64,000 nt of DNA from Isoperla grammatica (GCA_945910005.1 OX246740.1:47848224-47912223); one strand, 5' to 3'. Counted from the stretch's first letter, positions 14,201-25,254 are shown. The notes: a model not told the origin generated them from the sequence alone. Numbers and translations: made by a program.

Positions 14201-16749
14201 GATATGGGCCCCCACATATGCCATTTTGGACCTGGGCCCCCCCGCGACTGCGGGCCCTTAGTTACGCCACTGCTAAGAGATAGGTAAAATTTAATGGCAA
14301 AGATGATTGAATGGTTTATTTTGATAAACATCAACAGGCTGTTTTAAAAAATCATTCGTTTATCAACTACAACGAGAAGTAGGCCTACGTAACATGAACC
14401 TGAACATAATGCAGTTTAAATTATTTATTTTAGTCTTCACCCTAACACATTTAAACATCCTAATGGGCCGATTAAAAAGTACATTTTATTTTGTTATTAA
14501 ATGTATTTAATGAGACATGCAGTAGTAAGGTCATATGGCGTTGGCACTTCAGTCACCTAGTACTACCGGTATAGTTATTTACTTTGGCTAACTCTATGGG
14601 GACCTATCCACTCAAATCCCTCACACAAGCTCCCACATTAAAAGTAACATCTAGCCAGTGCCCCATAGAGCCACTGTAGTTGATGATCCCTACAGAATAC
14701 ATTTCTCTAATGGACAGTTTCATCACTACCGTACCTATTCTTACAACAATACTGATGTTTTCAATCTCACTCTATCATCAATCCACACCACATTAGAATA
14801 TTGAAGGTATGTTATGTACCAATCTGACGGCAATTCCTATCAAAGAAAAGAAAAGAAAAGTCCCCGTTTTGCTTACTATTCTACAGGCAAATAAAACTTT
14901 GTTTACTTTATTTACTTTATTTTACCCCATTACTGGTACATTATTCACTAGAAGCTAAAAACACAAACAACAAGAAAGTTACCAAGTCATACCTAAGGTT
15001 CTCATAATTATCTTACCTCTTTAGCAAGGTTCGTGTACGCGTCTTTCTCTCCCGAATCCAGAAGAGCCCACCACTCTCCGAGAATCTTCGTGATGGAACG
15101 ATTCTCGAGCTGAGGGTGTTTGGCACGTACTTTGGCGCGGTGGCGTTTACAGAAGATGAGGAACGCATTCATCGGTCGCCGGGCGTGATGGGCCGGTTCG
15201 CTGCCATGCAGCCCCCCTTCCACCCCTTCCTCGTCCTCCGCCAGATCTTGGTCATCGCAATTAGGGTCCTGGGTTGAAAAGGAGTAAGTACATAGTAGTA
15301 AGTACACAACTGTATTTAAAATTGCGACTTGTTCTAAATACCAGAGCATGATTTATTATCCAAATCAGTGGTTTGCAACGTTTTAGGTTGGACCACAACC
15401 CAACTGTTGCTATGATAATGATTTGATGACCTAAAATCAATATTGATTTGAGATTGTGTTAAAATGTATGCCTTGCATGCACTGAATTAACGGCGAGCCG
15501 GATTAGGAACGGACCGACGTGTTGTCAGTGATGATTTTATAGCCACGGGGTTTATTTGAAAATTTTATCTAAATACTTTAGTCCGTGGCATGTAAATAAA
15601 TAAATGGGGCAAGAGAGAAGGAAAATGGAAGAGAGATATTTTGTTGTTCCATAACCTAGGGCACTTTCATCTGCCCTAGCCAATAATTGTTAATTGTAGG
15701 TCATTGAATGTAGAACTAAAATTTAAATTGACAAATTATTTTTATTGCCATATGTGACGTCAAATACCAAAACATAATAAAGCTACGGTAATGTCGTTGA
15801 AATATTATATTAAATTATTATAAATATTTTGTGTTAAGTTTGACTAAATGATTCAGGGACATGAGGCAAAATATGTCCAATCTTATTAGTAGCCTTCACA
15901 ATAATTAAGAAAAAAATCAATAATAACACTGCATTATACCATGTCAAACACAGAGCTCAATGACAAAAGGAAGAGTTTGATGATGTGGAAAATATGAATC
16001 ATTTATAGGCCTACGGCCTAAGTCAACCATTCACAAATATATTGCTGACATTTGCGATTGAACTCCCCTCTCATCAACAGTTGTCACAGTTTTGCATGTC
16101 TTTAAAGGTTGAACACTTTTACTTTAGCAAGTGTTTCAGTTTAGAGGTCATACCACTCCCATTATAACCTCAAGGGGTGTGGGTGGGTTTACATGACATT
16201 TCATCACTGAAAACTGTAACCAAGTTCAATAATTCGGTAATTTCAAATCAACTGCTGTTTCTTATGAACATAAAAATTGTAATTGCAACATTTTTAGTCT
16301 CACCTTGCGCGACCTACTTAGAAAAAATCGGCAGTCGCTTTCTCAAAAGACATTTCATTAATGCTACATGATGACAGATGGTAGGATTATTACTTTGCTG
16401 AAAATGGGGCGTACACTTAGGCCTACCTATGATGAATCTATGTAGGAAAACAACCATTCAAACAGTATTTTATCACACATTTAACTCATTACAATTGACA
16501 GCAGCCTTCCTAAAAATTACTCTCAAGGTTATTCGACATTTCGCGATGAAAACTCATAACAATCGTCATCATTGAAATTCAATCATAGGATTCTAAATGA
16601 AATTTTAATGCACACACACTGATCTATAAACATTGTAATAGTGAAAATCTCACAGAACAAGATGGTCATAAGCATTTCGTGCACTACTTCGTATTTCTAT
16701 TAGATAATTGGATATTACTTACGCCGTGATCCGCCGACGACTTCGCCAT
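5169..16749 (-). CDS. bbx: bbx / BBX (bobby sox) HMG-box transcription factor, nine coding exons
   Basis: The reconstructed coding sequence is join of 16749-16723, 15268-15017, 12648-12489, 11884-11679, 10487-9336, 9078-8684, 8460-8366, 6090-5896 and 5251-5169. It totals 2565 nt, or 854 residues plus TAA; vertebrate BBX is about 940. All junctions are GT-AG and phases agree throughout (0,0,1,0,0,2,1,1). The HMG box spans residues ~38-105 ([25 protein letters not shown]) and continues into [11 protein letters not shown], which is specific to BBX rather than SOX or Capicua. Other BBX blocks are QMGSLNSLL (exon 4), RKSSRACKG (exon 6), [14 protein letters not shown] (exon 7), [11 protein letters not shown] near 804 (exon 8) and [10 protein letters not shown] (exon 9). 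The product is expected to be a nuclear DNA-binding regulator. The middle (exon 5) is acidic and Ser/Thr-rich with little conservation. An alternative in-frame ATG lies at 16773. Confidence 0.93.
5637..5698 (-). repeat. Duplicate of bbx terminal-exon end in the last intron
   Basis: About 62 bp, from AAATTGAAATTCAGTCACC to CTTTGGCCAGTA, repeat 5150-5213 in direct orientation about 487 bp away. One difference is visible (CTTCGGCC versus CTTTGGCC). The copy carries the last codons ([12 protein letters not shown], stop) plus 3' UTR sequence but has no splice acceptor directly before it. It is a relic or a decoy, not an extra exon. Confidence 0.8.
5896..6090 (-). CDS. bbx: bbx exon 8
   Basis: 195 nt between acceptor TTTGCTCTAG and donor CGAG|GTAACT. 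It encodes a His/Pro/Thr-rich linker and the basic motif [17 protein letters not shown], which closely matches a C-terminal motif of vertebrate BBX and is the strongest diagnostic outside the HMG box. Phase is 1 at both ends. Confidence 0.9.
6348..8314. mobile_element. Foldback element with ~510-bp inverted arms in bbx intron 7
   Basis: Sequence 6348-~6855 (from CCTTAAAGGACATCG) reappears as its reverse complement at ~7800-8314 (to CGATGTCCTTTAAGG), with small differences only. The loop of about 945 bp contains a tRNA-derived SINE but no transposase frame. No target-site duplication was found. It may be a foldback transposon or an inverted duplication. It sits entirely in the intron between bbx exons 7 and 8, so transcripts would carry a long hairpin. 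Confidence 0.75.
7210..7450 (-). mobile_element. tRNA-derived SINE remnant in the foldback loop
   Basis: Read on the minus strand, a Pol III B-box match GGTTCGATACC (7409-7419) follows CTCTCATTCGCCAGGTTGCC, a common head of tRNA-type SINEs. Downstream is a body ending near GGCCCTGGGCAGGTTAC. The A box is eroded. Limits are approximate. Confidence 0.5.
8366..8460 (-). CDS. bbx: bbx exon 7
   Basis: 95 nt from acceptor CCTGTTCCAG to donor GCCG|GTAACA. It encodes [20 protein letters not shown] then a basic run RKKARKKL, corresponding to the FEKKFNSLPQYSP region of vertebrate BBX. It enters in phase 2 and exits in phase 1, matching its neighbours. Confidence 0.85.
8684..9078 (-). CDS. bbx: bbx exon 6
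   Basis: 395 nt between acceptor TTATTTTAG and donor GCTGC|GTAAGT. It is rich in Lys, Arg and Ser. It contains [17 protein letters not shown], aligned with the RKSERSCKGALYKTLVS block of vertebrate BBX, and a second basic block near [15 protein letters not shown] that could act in nuclear import. Confidence 0.88.
9336..10487 (-). CDS. bbx: bbx exon 5 (large central exon)
   Basis: 1152 nt, 384 codons, phase 0 at both ends. The donor is GAACAC|GTAAGT. The acceptor chosen is GTGAATTTCAG, which follows a pyrimidine-rich stretch. An in-frame alternative acceptor 24 bases upstream (AACTTAG|GTTATG) would add VMSHCEFQ. The encoded region is Ser/Thr/Asn/Glu-rich and probably disordered, as is this part of BBX in general. 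A few Cys/His runs ([12 protein letters not shown]) are visible, but I do not claim a zinc finger. Confidence 0.85.
9337..9760 (-). other. Ser/Thr/Glu-rich low-complexity C-half of bbx exon 5
   Basis: This half encodes many short acidic and Ser/Thr stretches ([28 protein letters not shown]) without any globular signature. It is listed so that readers do not look for a domain here. Confidence 0.5.
11679..11884 (-). CDS. bbx: bbx exon 4
   Basis: 206 nt from acceptor TTATTTTTAG to donor ACGGAC|GTAAGT. It encodes [20 protein letters not shown] followed by Thr-Pro repeats and [21 protein letters not shown] parallels the QMGGLSMLL block that follows the HMG region in vertebrate BBX. It enters in phase 1 and exits in phase 0. 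Confidence 0.87.
12065..12284. mobile_element. 220-bp palindromic MITE in bbx intron 3
   Basis: TATAGTTGGGAAACTGTAAG at the left is mirrored by CTTACAGTTTCTCAACTATA at the right. Pairing extends inward through CCCCCCTCAACTCC. CATAG flanks both sides (12060-12064 and 12285-12289), a likely 5-bp target-site duplication. There is no coding capacity. Confidence 0.75.
12489..12648 (-). CDS. bbx: bbx exon 3 (end of HMG box and BBX-specific extension)
   Basis: 160 nt from acceptor TTCTTTACAACCAG to donor GCTG|GTAAGC. It opens [20 protein letters not shown], equivalent to YKDAFMKANPGYKWCP of vertebrate BBX. This completes helix 3 of the HMG box and adds the family-specific FKW segment. Confidence 0.92.
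13098..13331 (-). pseudogene. hAT transposase fragment (ZMYM/TTF-type zinc-finger family), part 2
   Basis: A 78-codon frame ending at TAG contains [11 protein letters not shown] and [14 protein letters not shown], typical of the region around the TTF-type zinc finger of hAT transposases related to ZMYM proteins. It is separated from the N-terminal fragment by the MITE at 13343-13533 and by stop codons, so the transposase is dead. Confidence 0.65.
13343..13533. mobile_element. Harbinger-like MITE nested in the hAT element
   Basis: The left end GGGCTGGTCCACACAG and the right end CTGTGTGGACCAGCCT are inverted repeats extending inward through TTTTTAAGACAT. An internal palindrome surrounds AAGACGTTGTTTTCATTG. 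TTA flanks both sides (13340-13342 and 13534-13536), the 3-bp TWA target duplication of the PIF/Harbinger group. Length is 191 bp and there is no coding sequence. Confidence 0.75.
13566..13685 (-). pseudogene. hAT transposase fragment, N-terminal part
   Basis: A 40-codon frame from ATG 13685 to TAA 13566 includes [15 protein letters not shown] and CPRIDSFFK, the basic N-terminus and the RIDSFF-type motif common at the start of ZMYM-like hAT transposases. It lies upstream of the fragment at 13098-13331 in the same direction, on the other side of the nested MITE. Confidence 0.55.
15017..15268 (-). CDS. bbx: bbx exon 2 (HMG box)
   Basis: 252 nt, phase 0 at both ends, acceptor TTTTCAACCCAG and donor AAAGAG|GTAAGA. 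An acidic lead ([10 protein letters not shown]) is followed by most of the HMG box ([32 protein letters not shown]). The Phe, Trp and Pro residues that shape the L-fold are all present. The combination FCKRHR plus [11 protein letters not shown] points to BBX rather than Capicua or SOX. Confidence 0.95.
15269..16722 (-). other. bbx intron 1, nothing else recognised
   Basis: AT-rich. Two TAGGCCTA-type palindromes (about 16004 and 16408) and one TGACGTCA (15755) are present. No further exon or transposon was recognised. Confidence 0.4.
16723..16749 (-). CDS. bbx: bbx exon 1 (start codon exon)
   Basis: ATG at 16749-16747 opens MAKSSADHG, followed by donor CACGGC|GTAAGT in phase 0, which fits exon 2. 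An in-frame ATG at 16773 would add MTSHVSWD. A possible acceptor (GATTTAG, exon from 16780) lies just upstream, so the 5' UTR is probably spliced. A perfect CRE palindrome TGACGTCA sits at 16765-16772. Confidence 0.65.
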
Positions 16750-18763
16750 ATCCCAGCTTACATGTGACGTCATCTTCGTACTAAATCGACATTCCACTAG
16801 GCCTCGGCCCGTTGCTTACTGTCCCCTCCCCTTAATGCCACAGAGTATTCACACATCTTCACATAAATGTCACATAAAACGCCCCAGTGATAACTTACAA
16901 TCATATCAATATTAATATCTCTTCACCTATGAAACAGGTCAATCACTAATGTCATTCCCTGACCTGACACTTGCTACGAAATCGGAACTACATAATCAGC
17001 TGGTTACTGTTGTCCTCCAATCGAAAGGAAGTATACTGCTTTACCGGTATATTTGGCAGCGTTTAAACTTCGTTCTTTTCCACGCTTGTAATTATTTTAA
17101 TTTCGTAATTACTTTTTGTAATATTACGTCATTATGCAGATACAAGGTTATATTATTAAGATGATACATATGCAGCCAAGTAATATACATGTACTATGCT
17201 CGTATATTGTGATAAAATAAAAGGAACCATTATAATAATAATGTTTATAAAATAGTTGCATGTATTACGCAATCCGCTGTAAGGAGGGCGATGTGCAAAA
17301 TAGTGATCTAAAAATAGATTTCTTTTGTATACATACTGCGAGTCGTGCAACAGCGTTCTCAGAAAACAATTATGGGCACGACTCTGACAAGATGAAATAA
17401 GCCGTCATGCATTGATTAATTAATTTTCGTAGAACAACGATCATCGATCACCAACTAAACCCCGAACAAAAAATGGACCAGTTTTATTATTATTAATATG
17501 TACTTATATTACGCGGCTCGAAAGAACCTCTGTATACGTATATTTACAGTTGAAACATTCATACATAGGCCTATGCATTCGATATCAGGGATATATTTGT
17601 GAAATATAAATATTTATCACACATAAATAAAATGTAAATATATTCAAAACATTGTTTATTTATTCTTTGATTTCTTCCTAAAATAGTGTACATATTTTAT
17701 TAACAAGATCAAGTGACAACGGTAAACTCTATCCTCATAAACATAAGCTATAGTGGTTATAGGGCATCAGTTTTTTTTTTTTTATACATCACAGTTGGAT
17801 TAACTGTAAAGCGGTATATTCTTACAACATGAAGTGGAATCACTCAGAATCAATCAGAATCAAAGCGCGCAGAGCGCCGCCTCTTCTATTGTATCACGTT
17901 GTAAACGTGTTACAGTTTGACAGCCGAAGTGCATCTCCGCGCTGAGTACAGTCACATCCATTGTGGAGTTGGCCCTGTATTTTGTATAATGATGATATTG
18001 ATGGAGCGAGAGGGTAGTCGAGACGTTGACGCAATGTATTTCTCTGCAAGGTACAACTATCCTACGTAATATCGTCATGCAAGTAACGATACTATATAAA
18101 TAATAATACTGATGGTTCACTAGCAGCGGACCAATATGTATTGGATGTGATTGTACTTGCGGTGTTCCGGGGAGGCCCATCCTACCCGTCAAATAAGAAG
18201 GGTTTACAATAGAGCAGGCGACATCCTAGTTTCTTTGAACTCGCAAAACGCCGGGCTCAGGTTAAAAAGACAAGAACTTTTTTTTAGGTAGGATTGAGAA
18301 ACAGACGAAAGCGCTGAAGGTTGACCCGGCTAGTAACACAATGTACGATGACGAAGGCCATCTTTCTCAACTTCCCTATTTGCATAATAATATCTCAATG
18401 GCTTTTAAACCTAGAGCTCGATCAATTTATAATTTATTATGCATTTTTTTTTCCTACAGGTAATTGAAAAACACGAACGCATTGTCAATGAACATGCAGG
18501 CAACGTCGACTTATTAGAATATACTTGAGTATGCTGTATTCCAAGCTTTTGGTGGTCTGGCTGCTTACATCAAAGTAGTTGTAAAGATATTGATCTCCAA
18601 CTCAGCTCTAGGAGCAAAGTAAATGGTGTTATTATTACAATGGCATTGAAATGTAGGCAATGTCGTAGGTATACAAAATAAACAGAACAGACAAAATAGT
18701 AATATGCATTTACACGCTATCTAGAAATCAAAACAAAAACTAAATAAGTGATAAAAGAAACTT

Positions 18764-18862
18764 ACTACATCTACGAGTCATACTTTCACCACTAGATCGC
18801 AGCACGTGTATTGTTTTCACTTTGCGGTCGCGGACTCACCACGTGCGAGCAAAGCAACACGT
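18764..18862 (-). promoter_or_regulatory. Candidate bbx upstream exon/promoter with three E-boxes
   Basis: On the minus strand a good donor (GTA|GTAAGTTTC, about 18768) follows a short GC-richer block. Three CACGTG palindromes lie within 60 bp (about 18803, 18839, 18857). Position and direction suit a non-coding first exon of bbx and a proximal E-box cluster. There is no transcript evidence. Confidence 0.25.
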
Positions 18863-18954
18863 GTTTTGAATTGAATTTGCGGTTTCAGTTAAATCACAAC
18901 AAACACGAACGTGTCATTTTTATGGGCGTCGATCGGTTGTTTATTACTGATGTT

Positions 18955-19528
18955 TAAGGTGACCATATTTTGAATATTTCAAACCGGGACAAACAAAGTA
19001 TAAGGATTACGAACTCTATGGACAAGCACGGGGTCTGGGGCGAAAGAGGCGAAACATTTTTAATTCAAATTTGCGTGCAAAACGCCCAGAAAACAGCTTT
19101 CTAACAGGAATAAATAAAACAAAATAAATATCAATACATTATTATTAATATTAATTTTAATTGATACATATTAAGTATTTAAATGAATGAGGGTACATTT
19201 TTGTAGCCCGATCGTATTTCGCCAGCCGCCTGTTGACGGAATAAACTCTGCTTTCTGTGAGCTGAATGAGTGCGTGAGTGTGTGAGTCAGCGTCTGCGAA
19301 TGTGACCTGCATGCATCGATAGCTGGAGAGCCGATCAGCAAGCCCCACTCCCCCCAACTGTTACAATCGACCTCGTTGTCTTTATTGACAGAATACCGGG
19401 ACACCTTTTCCCCAAAAACTACAAACCGGTACAAAAATACGTATTTTTAATGAGTCTCTCGGGACACCGGTACAAGTGTTCCGATAACGGTAGTGTACCG
19501 GTCAAACCGGTACGTCTGGTCACCTTAC
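18955..19528. mobile_element. Non-autonomous TIR element (TAAGGTGACCA ends)
   Basis: TAAGGTGACCA at 18955-18965 and TGGTCACCTTA at 19517-19527 are inverted repeats. Sub-terminal words ACCGGGACA/CCGGTAC recur inside. GATGTT flanks both sides with one extra base on the right, so the duplication is suggestive only. No transposase is visible. Confidence 0.5.
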
Positions 19529-20951
19529 GATGTTGTTCGATCGATACAAATGTACTTAGCGATATTTCATATCTTGTTTTAGAATCTGTGCCAACGTCGT
19601 AGGACCTATTTGTCGAGTAATACTGCGTTCCAAAATTGTAGTTTTTTTTTTCAAACAAGTAATCTCAGATCTTTGTCTCGAATTACCTGCGTGACGTCAG
19701 GACTTAAAGCCATCCAGGATGTTGTTGTTTTAAGAAGGCCTACCACAACACTACTTTCTATGAATACAAAACATGATTAGCCTTTGATGCTTGATGAAAT
19801 GATTGCACAGTGGAATCAAAGCATGTTATGAATAATTAAAAACTTACCACCACAGCCAAATTGAAAACATGTCGCAGGAATTCATATTGATGTAATCCTC
19901 TACTCCATCGAGATTATCCATACAGACAGTAACATAATAGTTTAGGCACGTATTTTCACATGAAACAGCTACATTGAACAGGCATGATGTGACATGGCCG
20001 CCCACACAATGTTAGTCAATAATTCACTTCAAAACACACGCACAACTTTTCAGCACTTTTAACTCATCAGTGTAGGCTACTCGGAATACACTACAATAAC
20101 ATTGTAGCCACGTGTTTTATGAGAACTTATTGATATGAACACACATACACACAAAGCGCCGCATACTATGCTGCACCACAGCACGTCGCTATACGGTTGA
20201 CGTTCACAGCGCACTGAAGCAGGCACGCTGTCGCTAGGTACCATCCCTTCCCTAGCTACGCAGCCTTGAGCTTGCTGTGACCTGCCGGGGCTTGATTCTA
20301 CAAGTGAGTGAGTCACGTCATGTTCAGTGGACTCGGAGAAGTGACGGCATGCACTAATGCTGTGAAAAGCAGAAAGAGCGGGTATGTCGGGGGGTCTAGG
20401 GGGCACAACCCCCCCAGTTTAACACCGCAGAGATTTTGTATTTTGTCACGAACACGTTTAAATTACTTTGGAGCTGGAGTCTACGCTTGTTTTTACGTAC
20501 ATTTGTGGTAAAAAATAAAAATTATAACACTTACATTATAAAAACATAGGATGAGCAAATATAAATACTTAGTACAACAAAATGTTCAACATAATTCGTC
20601 AATCAATACAATTACAAATTAGTGCCGGTATAGCATACCGTCGGTATTTTTAGTAACGGTATGCATACCGGCTCATACCGCCCCACTTTAACCGCTGGTC
20701 ATGTTATGTCAGTAGCACGTCAGTCATGGGAGGGCGATTATAGAAAAACAACTGTAAACCCCTTACTACTTCCACTTGCGCAAGGAATTCATAATGAAAA
20801 TAATAGCGGAAAATTTGGGCGAGAGCGAAAATTAAACAGATTGAGTTGAAGCGTTTCGTTTGAGCATAATATGCGTAATACTTAGGGAGACAAAAGTGAC
20901 GAATTCTGAATAAAACTTTGAAATATATTTCTTACGAACTTGGATTTCGAG
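19529..20951. other. Gene-free stretch, no recognisable exon
   Basis: Contains a GC-rich patch with GGGGGGTCTAGGGGG (20393-20418) and a short palindromic patch around 20625-20675 (CCGGTAT/ATACCGG repeats), both probably transposon relics. The open frames here show no family features. Confidence 0.35.
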
Positions 20952-23473
20952 CACATTTCTCTCACTAGCCCACTACAAGCTTATCTACATCAGCCTGTAC
21001 ACCCGTTATAGGTTTCACTGCGAGCTGGGATCACCTCAGGCTACGAAAACACATTTTTCTCACTTGCCCACTACAAGCTTATCTACATCAGCCTGTACAC
21101 CTATTGTGGGTGTCACTGCGAGCTAGGATCATCTCAGGCTACGAAAACACCTTTCTCTCACTAGCCCACTACAAGCTTATCTACATCAGCCTGTACACCT
21201 ATTATGGGTTTCACTGCAACCTGGGATCACCTCAGGCTACGAAAACACATTTCTCTCACTAGCCCACTACAAACTTATCTACATCAGCCTTTACACCTAT
21301 TATGGGTTTCACTGCGAGCTGGGATCACCTCAGGCTATACGAAAACACATTTCTCTCACTAGACCACTACAAGCTAATCTACATCAGCCTGTACACTTAT
21401 TATGGGTTTCACTTCGAGCTGCGATCACCTCAGGCTACGAAAACACATTTCTCTCACTAGCCCACTACAAGCTTATCTACATCAGCCTGTACACCATTAT
21501 GGGTTTCACTGCGAGCTGGGATCACCTTAGGCTACGAAAACACATTTCTCTCACTAGCCCACTACAATTGCTTATCTACATCAGCCTGTACACCATTATG
21601 GGTTTCACTGCGAGCTGGGATCACCTCAGGCTACGAAAACACATTTCTCTCACTAGCCCACTACAAGCTTATCTACATTAGCCTTTACACATATTATGGG
21701 TTTCACTGCGAGCTGCGATCACCTCAGGCTACGAAAACAAATTTCTCCCACTAGCCCACTACAAGCTTATCTACACCAGCTTGTACACCTATGATGGGTT
21801 TCACTGTGAGCTGCAATCATCTCAGGCTACGAAAACACATTTCTCTCACTAGCCCACTACAATTGCTCATCTACATCAGCCTGTACACCTATTATGGGTT
21901 TCACTGCGAGCTGGGATCACCTAGGCTACGAAAACACATTTCTCTCACTAGCCCACTACAAGCTTATCTACATCAGCCTTTACACCCCATTTGGGTTTCA
22001 CTGTGAGCTGGGATCACTTCAGGCTACGAAAACACATTTCTCTCACTAGCCCACTACAAGCTTATGTACATCAGCCTTTACACCCATTATGGGTTTTACT
22101 GCGAGCTGGGATCACCTCAGGCTACGAAAACACATTTATCTCCCTAGCCCACTACACGCTTATCTACATCAGCCTTTACACCCATTATGGGTTTCACTGC
22201 GAGCTGGGATCACCTCAGGCTACGAAAACACATTTCTCTCACTAGCCCACTACAAGCTTATTTACATCAGCCTTTACACCTATTATGGGTTTCACTGCAA
22301 GCTGGGATCACCTCAGGCTACGAAAACACATTTTTGTCACTAGCCCACTACAAGCTTATCTATATCAGCCTGTACACCTGTTATGGGTTTCACTGCGAGC
22401 TGGGATCATCTCAGGCTACGATAACACATTTTTCTCACTAGCCCACTATAAGCTTATCTACACCAGCCTTTACACCTACTATGGGTTTTACTGCGAGCTG
22501 GGATCATCTCAGGCTACGATAACACATTTTTCTCACTAGCCCACTATAAGCTTATCTACACCAGCCTGTACACCTATTATGGGTTTCACTGCGAGCTGGG
22601 ATCACCTCAGGCTACGAAAACACATTTCTCTCACTAGCCCACTACAAGCTTATTTACATCAGCCTTTACACCTATTCTGGGTTTCACTGCAAGCTGGAAT
22701 CACCTCAGGCTACGAAAACACATTTTTGTCACTAGCCCACTACAAGCTTATCTATATCAGCCTGTACACCTGTTATGGGTTTCACTGCGAGCTGGGATCA
22801 TCTCAGGCTACGATAACACATTTTTCTCACTAGCCCACTATAAGCTTATCTACACCAGCCTTTACACCTATTATGGGTTTCACTGCGAGCTGGGATCATC
22901 TCAGGCTACGAAAACACATTTCTCCCACTTGCCCACTATAAGCTTATCTACACCAGCCTTTACACCTATTATGGGTTTCACTGCGAGCTGGGATCACCTC
23001 AGGCTACGATAACACATTTCTCTCACTAGCCCACTACAAGCTTATCTACATCAGCCTTTACATCTATTATGGGTTTCACTGCGAGCTGGGATCACCTCAG
23101 GCTACGAAAACACATTTCTCTCACTAGCCCACTTCAAGCTTATCTACACCAGCCTGTACACCTATTATGGGTTTCACTGCGAGCGGCGGTCACCTCAGGC
23201 TACGAAAACACATTTCTCTCACTAGCCCACTACAATTGCTTATCTACATCAGCCTGTACACCTATTATGGGTTTCACTGCGAGCTTGGATCACTTTAGGC
23301 TACGAAAACACATTTCTCTCACTAACCCACTACAAGCTTATCTACATCAGCCTTTACACCCATTATGGGTTTCACTGAGAGCTGGGATCACTTCAGGCTA
23401 CGAAAACACATTTCTCTCACTAGCCCACTACAAGCTTATCTACATCAGCCTTTACACCCATTATGGGTTTCAC
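20952..23473. repeat. Tandem satellite of 98-bp units, about 26 copies
   Basis: A 98-bp unit recurs head to tail with a few percent divergence. Its core words are CACTAGCCCACTACAAGCTT, CATCAGCCTGTACACC and ATGGGTTTCACTGCGAGC. Most units keep an AAGCTT site. Open frames of up to about 160 codons arise because some units lack stops; they are repeat by-products. The array ends in diverged sequence at 23474. Confidence 0.95.
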
Positions 23474-25023
23474 CCCTCCCTGACCCACTATATGCATCAA
23501 TCCCTGAGTATACCACTCTTTATGAAAATGTCCTCTTTTTACCACCACAACTTATAGCAACCATACCTCTGAATAAATTTTACCGTGTTGTTTTTAAGAA
23601 TATAAATATAAAGCGTAGGCCGCTCTAAAAAAAGTTAAGTATCCCAATATAAATATTCTAGTAGTACATATATCTTAAACGCATAATTCTATAAAAAAAG
23701 TAAGAGTATGAATAAAAAAAAAAAAGAAATTCACATTTTAGAGTCAACCCACTCAGTAATGAAACTGATTTTCAGTGGGGGACTAAAGTGACTTATGGTC
23801 GGTTTCCACACGGGTCTAAGGATTAAGGTTTAAAGTTGAAGCATGATAAATACATTATAGTGTTCACACACGGTCACTAGGTCTAAGAGCCAGGTCTAAG
23901 GATTTAAGAAGTTGGCCAACTTTCAACTCTTAGACCAAGGATTTAAGATTCTTAGACCCAACCAATCAGAAGTCGACGTCACTATCGTTTCGCCAATCGG
24001 AGAGCGACTGCATCAGTCAAGTTATTAAATTATTCAGTGTTTATCAGTGTTTAGCAAAGATCTATGTGAACCGAGAGGCTTAGTCCTTGGATATTAAAAC
24101 CTTAAACCCAGTGGCGTAGCGCAGAAGTCGGGGGCCCCCCCGCGACATTGGCCATCGGACATGGTAGGATCAAGCACGGGGGGTATGGGGGGCAGAGCCC
24201 ATGAAAAGCGCCGCAGGCAAAAAATTTTGAAAGCACGTTTTTAGAGTGCATTTGATGCGTTTTAGGAAAAAGTGGTGGGCTGAATGTCATACCGAAACAA
24301 TGTAGTTTGTGTGCGTCAATTTGTCATGTCGAGTTACAATTCACAGCATACATGGCAACATATTAACGTTTGATCTTATTTTCCACCCCCCCCCCCCCCC
24401 ATATCCACCACTTCCACGCGACGTAATAATAATGTATACATTTATCTACTAAAACCATAATAACATATTATTATATCATGAACAACAACAACAACAATCA
24501 TGATAAATTTTAAGTATTGATAAATCAAATAACCTACGTTTTGATCCTCCAACTGTTTTCTGGAACTTTTCCTAGCCGTTTAGGCTTTTAGTGTATTATA
24601 GGCAACACGCGTACGTTTTTGTTTGTTAAACCAAACACTTAGTTTAACAGTATTAGATACAAAAAGTATATTAATTCAAGTCGCACGTAAAAAAGAAATT
24701 TTTAAATGGGTTTAATGTGGTCGCATTTATTGAAGTTTCAACTCGGGGATCTGAAACGCGTACAGGTGGCTGTGACGCAATGATTGTGTAGACGGGGCGT
24801 AACAGACCAATCGCTGAGGCGGTGAGCGTACAAAGAACAAAACCATGACGTCAAATCCACTCTACATGGCGGCGGCTCGTTTTTCGCGCCCTTTTATTTA
24901 TCGTTACTAAACAAATTATTTTGAGGCATAGACTGATCCGTTTTTCAAAATTCAAAGACACAAAATTATTAAATGACAGACAAGGTATTTAAAAGTCGAT
25001 TAAAATTTTCATACGCGTGTTCC

Positions 25024-25254
25024 CTATTGTCTGGCAAATCGAGCTTTTCGGCGTGCGTTAGCGTCCGCGAACTCGTCGAACAATGTATCTATGTTTAACT
25101 TTCGTGTTCTTTCACCCTCGATACTGAGCAATGCCAAACCACTGAGTCGATTCTCACTCATTGAGCTTCGCAAATAGTTTTTAATTAATTTTAATTTAGA
25201 AAAAGATCTTCCGGCACCCGCTGCAGTCACGGGCACTTTTATAGGTTCTACCAC
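25024..25254 (-). pseudogene. hAT transposase C-terminal dimerisation region (remnant)
   Basis: A 76-codon frame with GRSFSKLKLIKNYLRSSMS and RLSGLALLSIE, the conserved C-terminal hATC block of ZMYM1-like hAT transposases. It runs to a stop at 25024. The rest of the transposase is missing or replaced by nested insertions, so only the dimerisation end remains. Confidence 0.8.

Larger units (their letters stand above)
12960..14272 (-). mobile_element. Degenerate hAT transposon with perfect 8-bp TSD, in bbx intron 2
   Basis: The ends CAGTGGCGTA (12960) and TACGCCACTG (to 14272) are typical hAT termini. CTAAGAGA flanks both sides exactly (12952-12959 and 14273-14280). Inside are two minus-strand transposase fragments and a nested Harbinger-like MITE (13343-13533). 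Both ends carry C/G-rich blocks, including a 21-base C run at 13010-13030. With its transposase broken, the element cannot move on its own. Confidence 0.9.

Noticed and set aside
20952..23473. CRISPR-like array
   Set aside because: The units are contiguous 98-bp repeats without unique spacers, in an animal genome.
21499..23628. Series of frames beginning MGFTASWDHLRLRKH
   Set aside because: Produced by the 98-bp satellite; the frames shift from unit to unit and show no conservation beyond the repeat.
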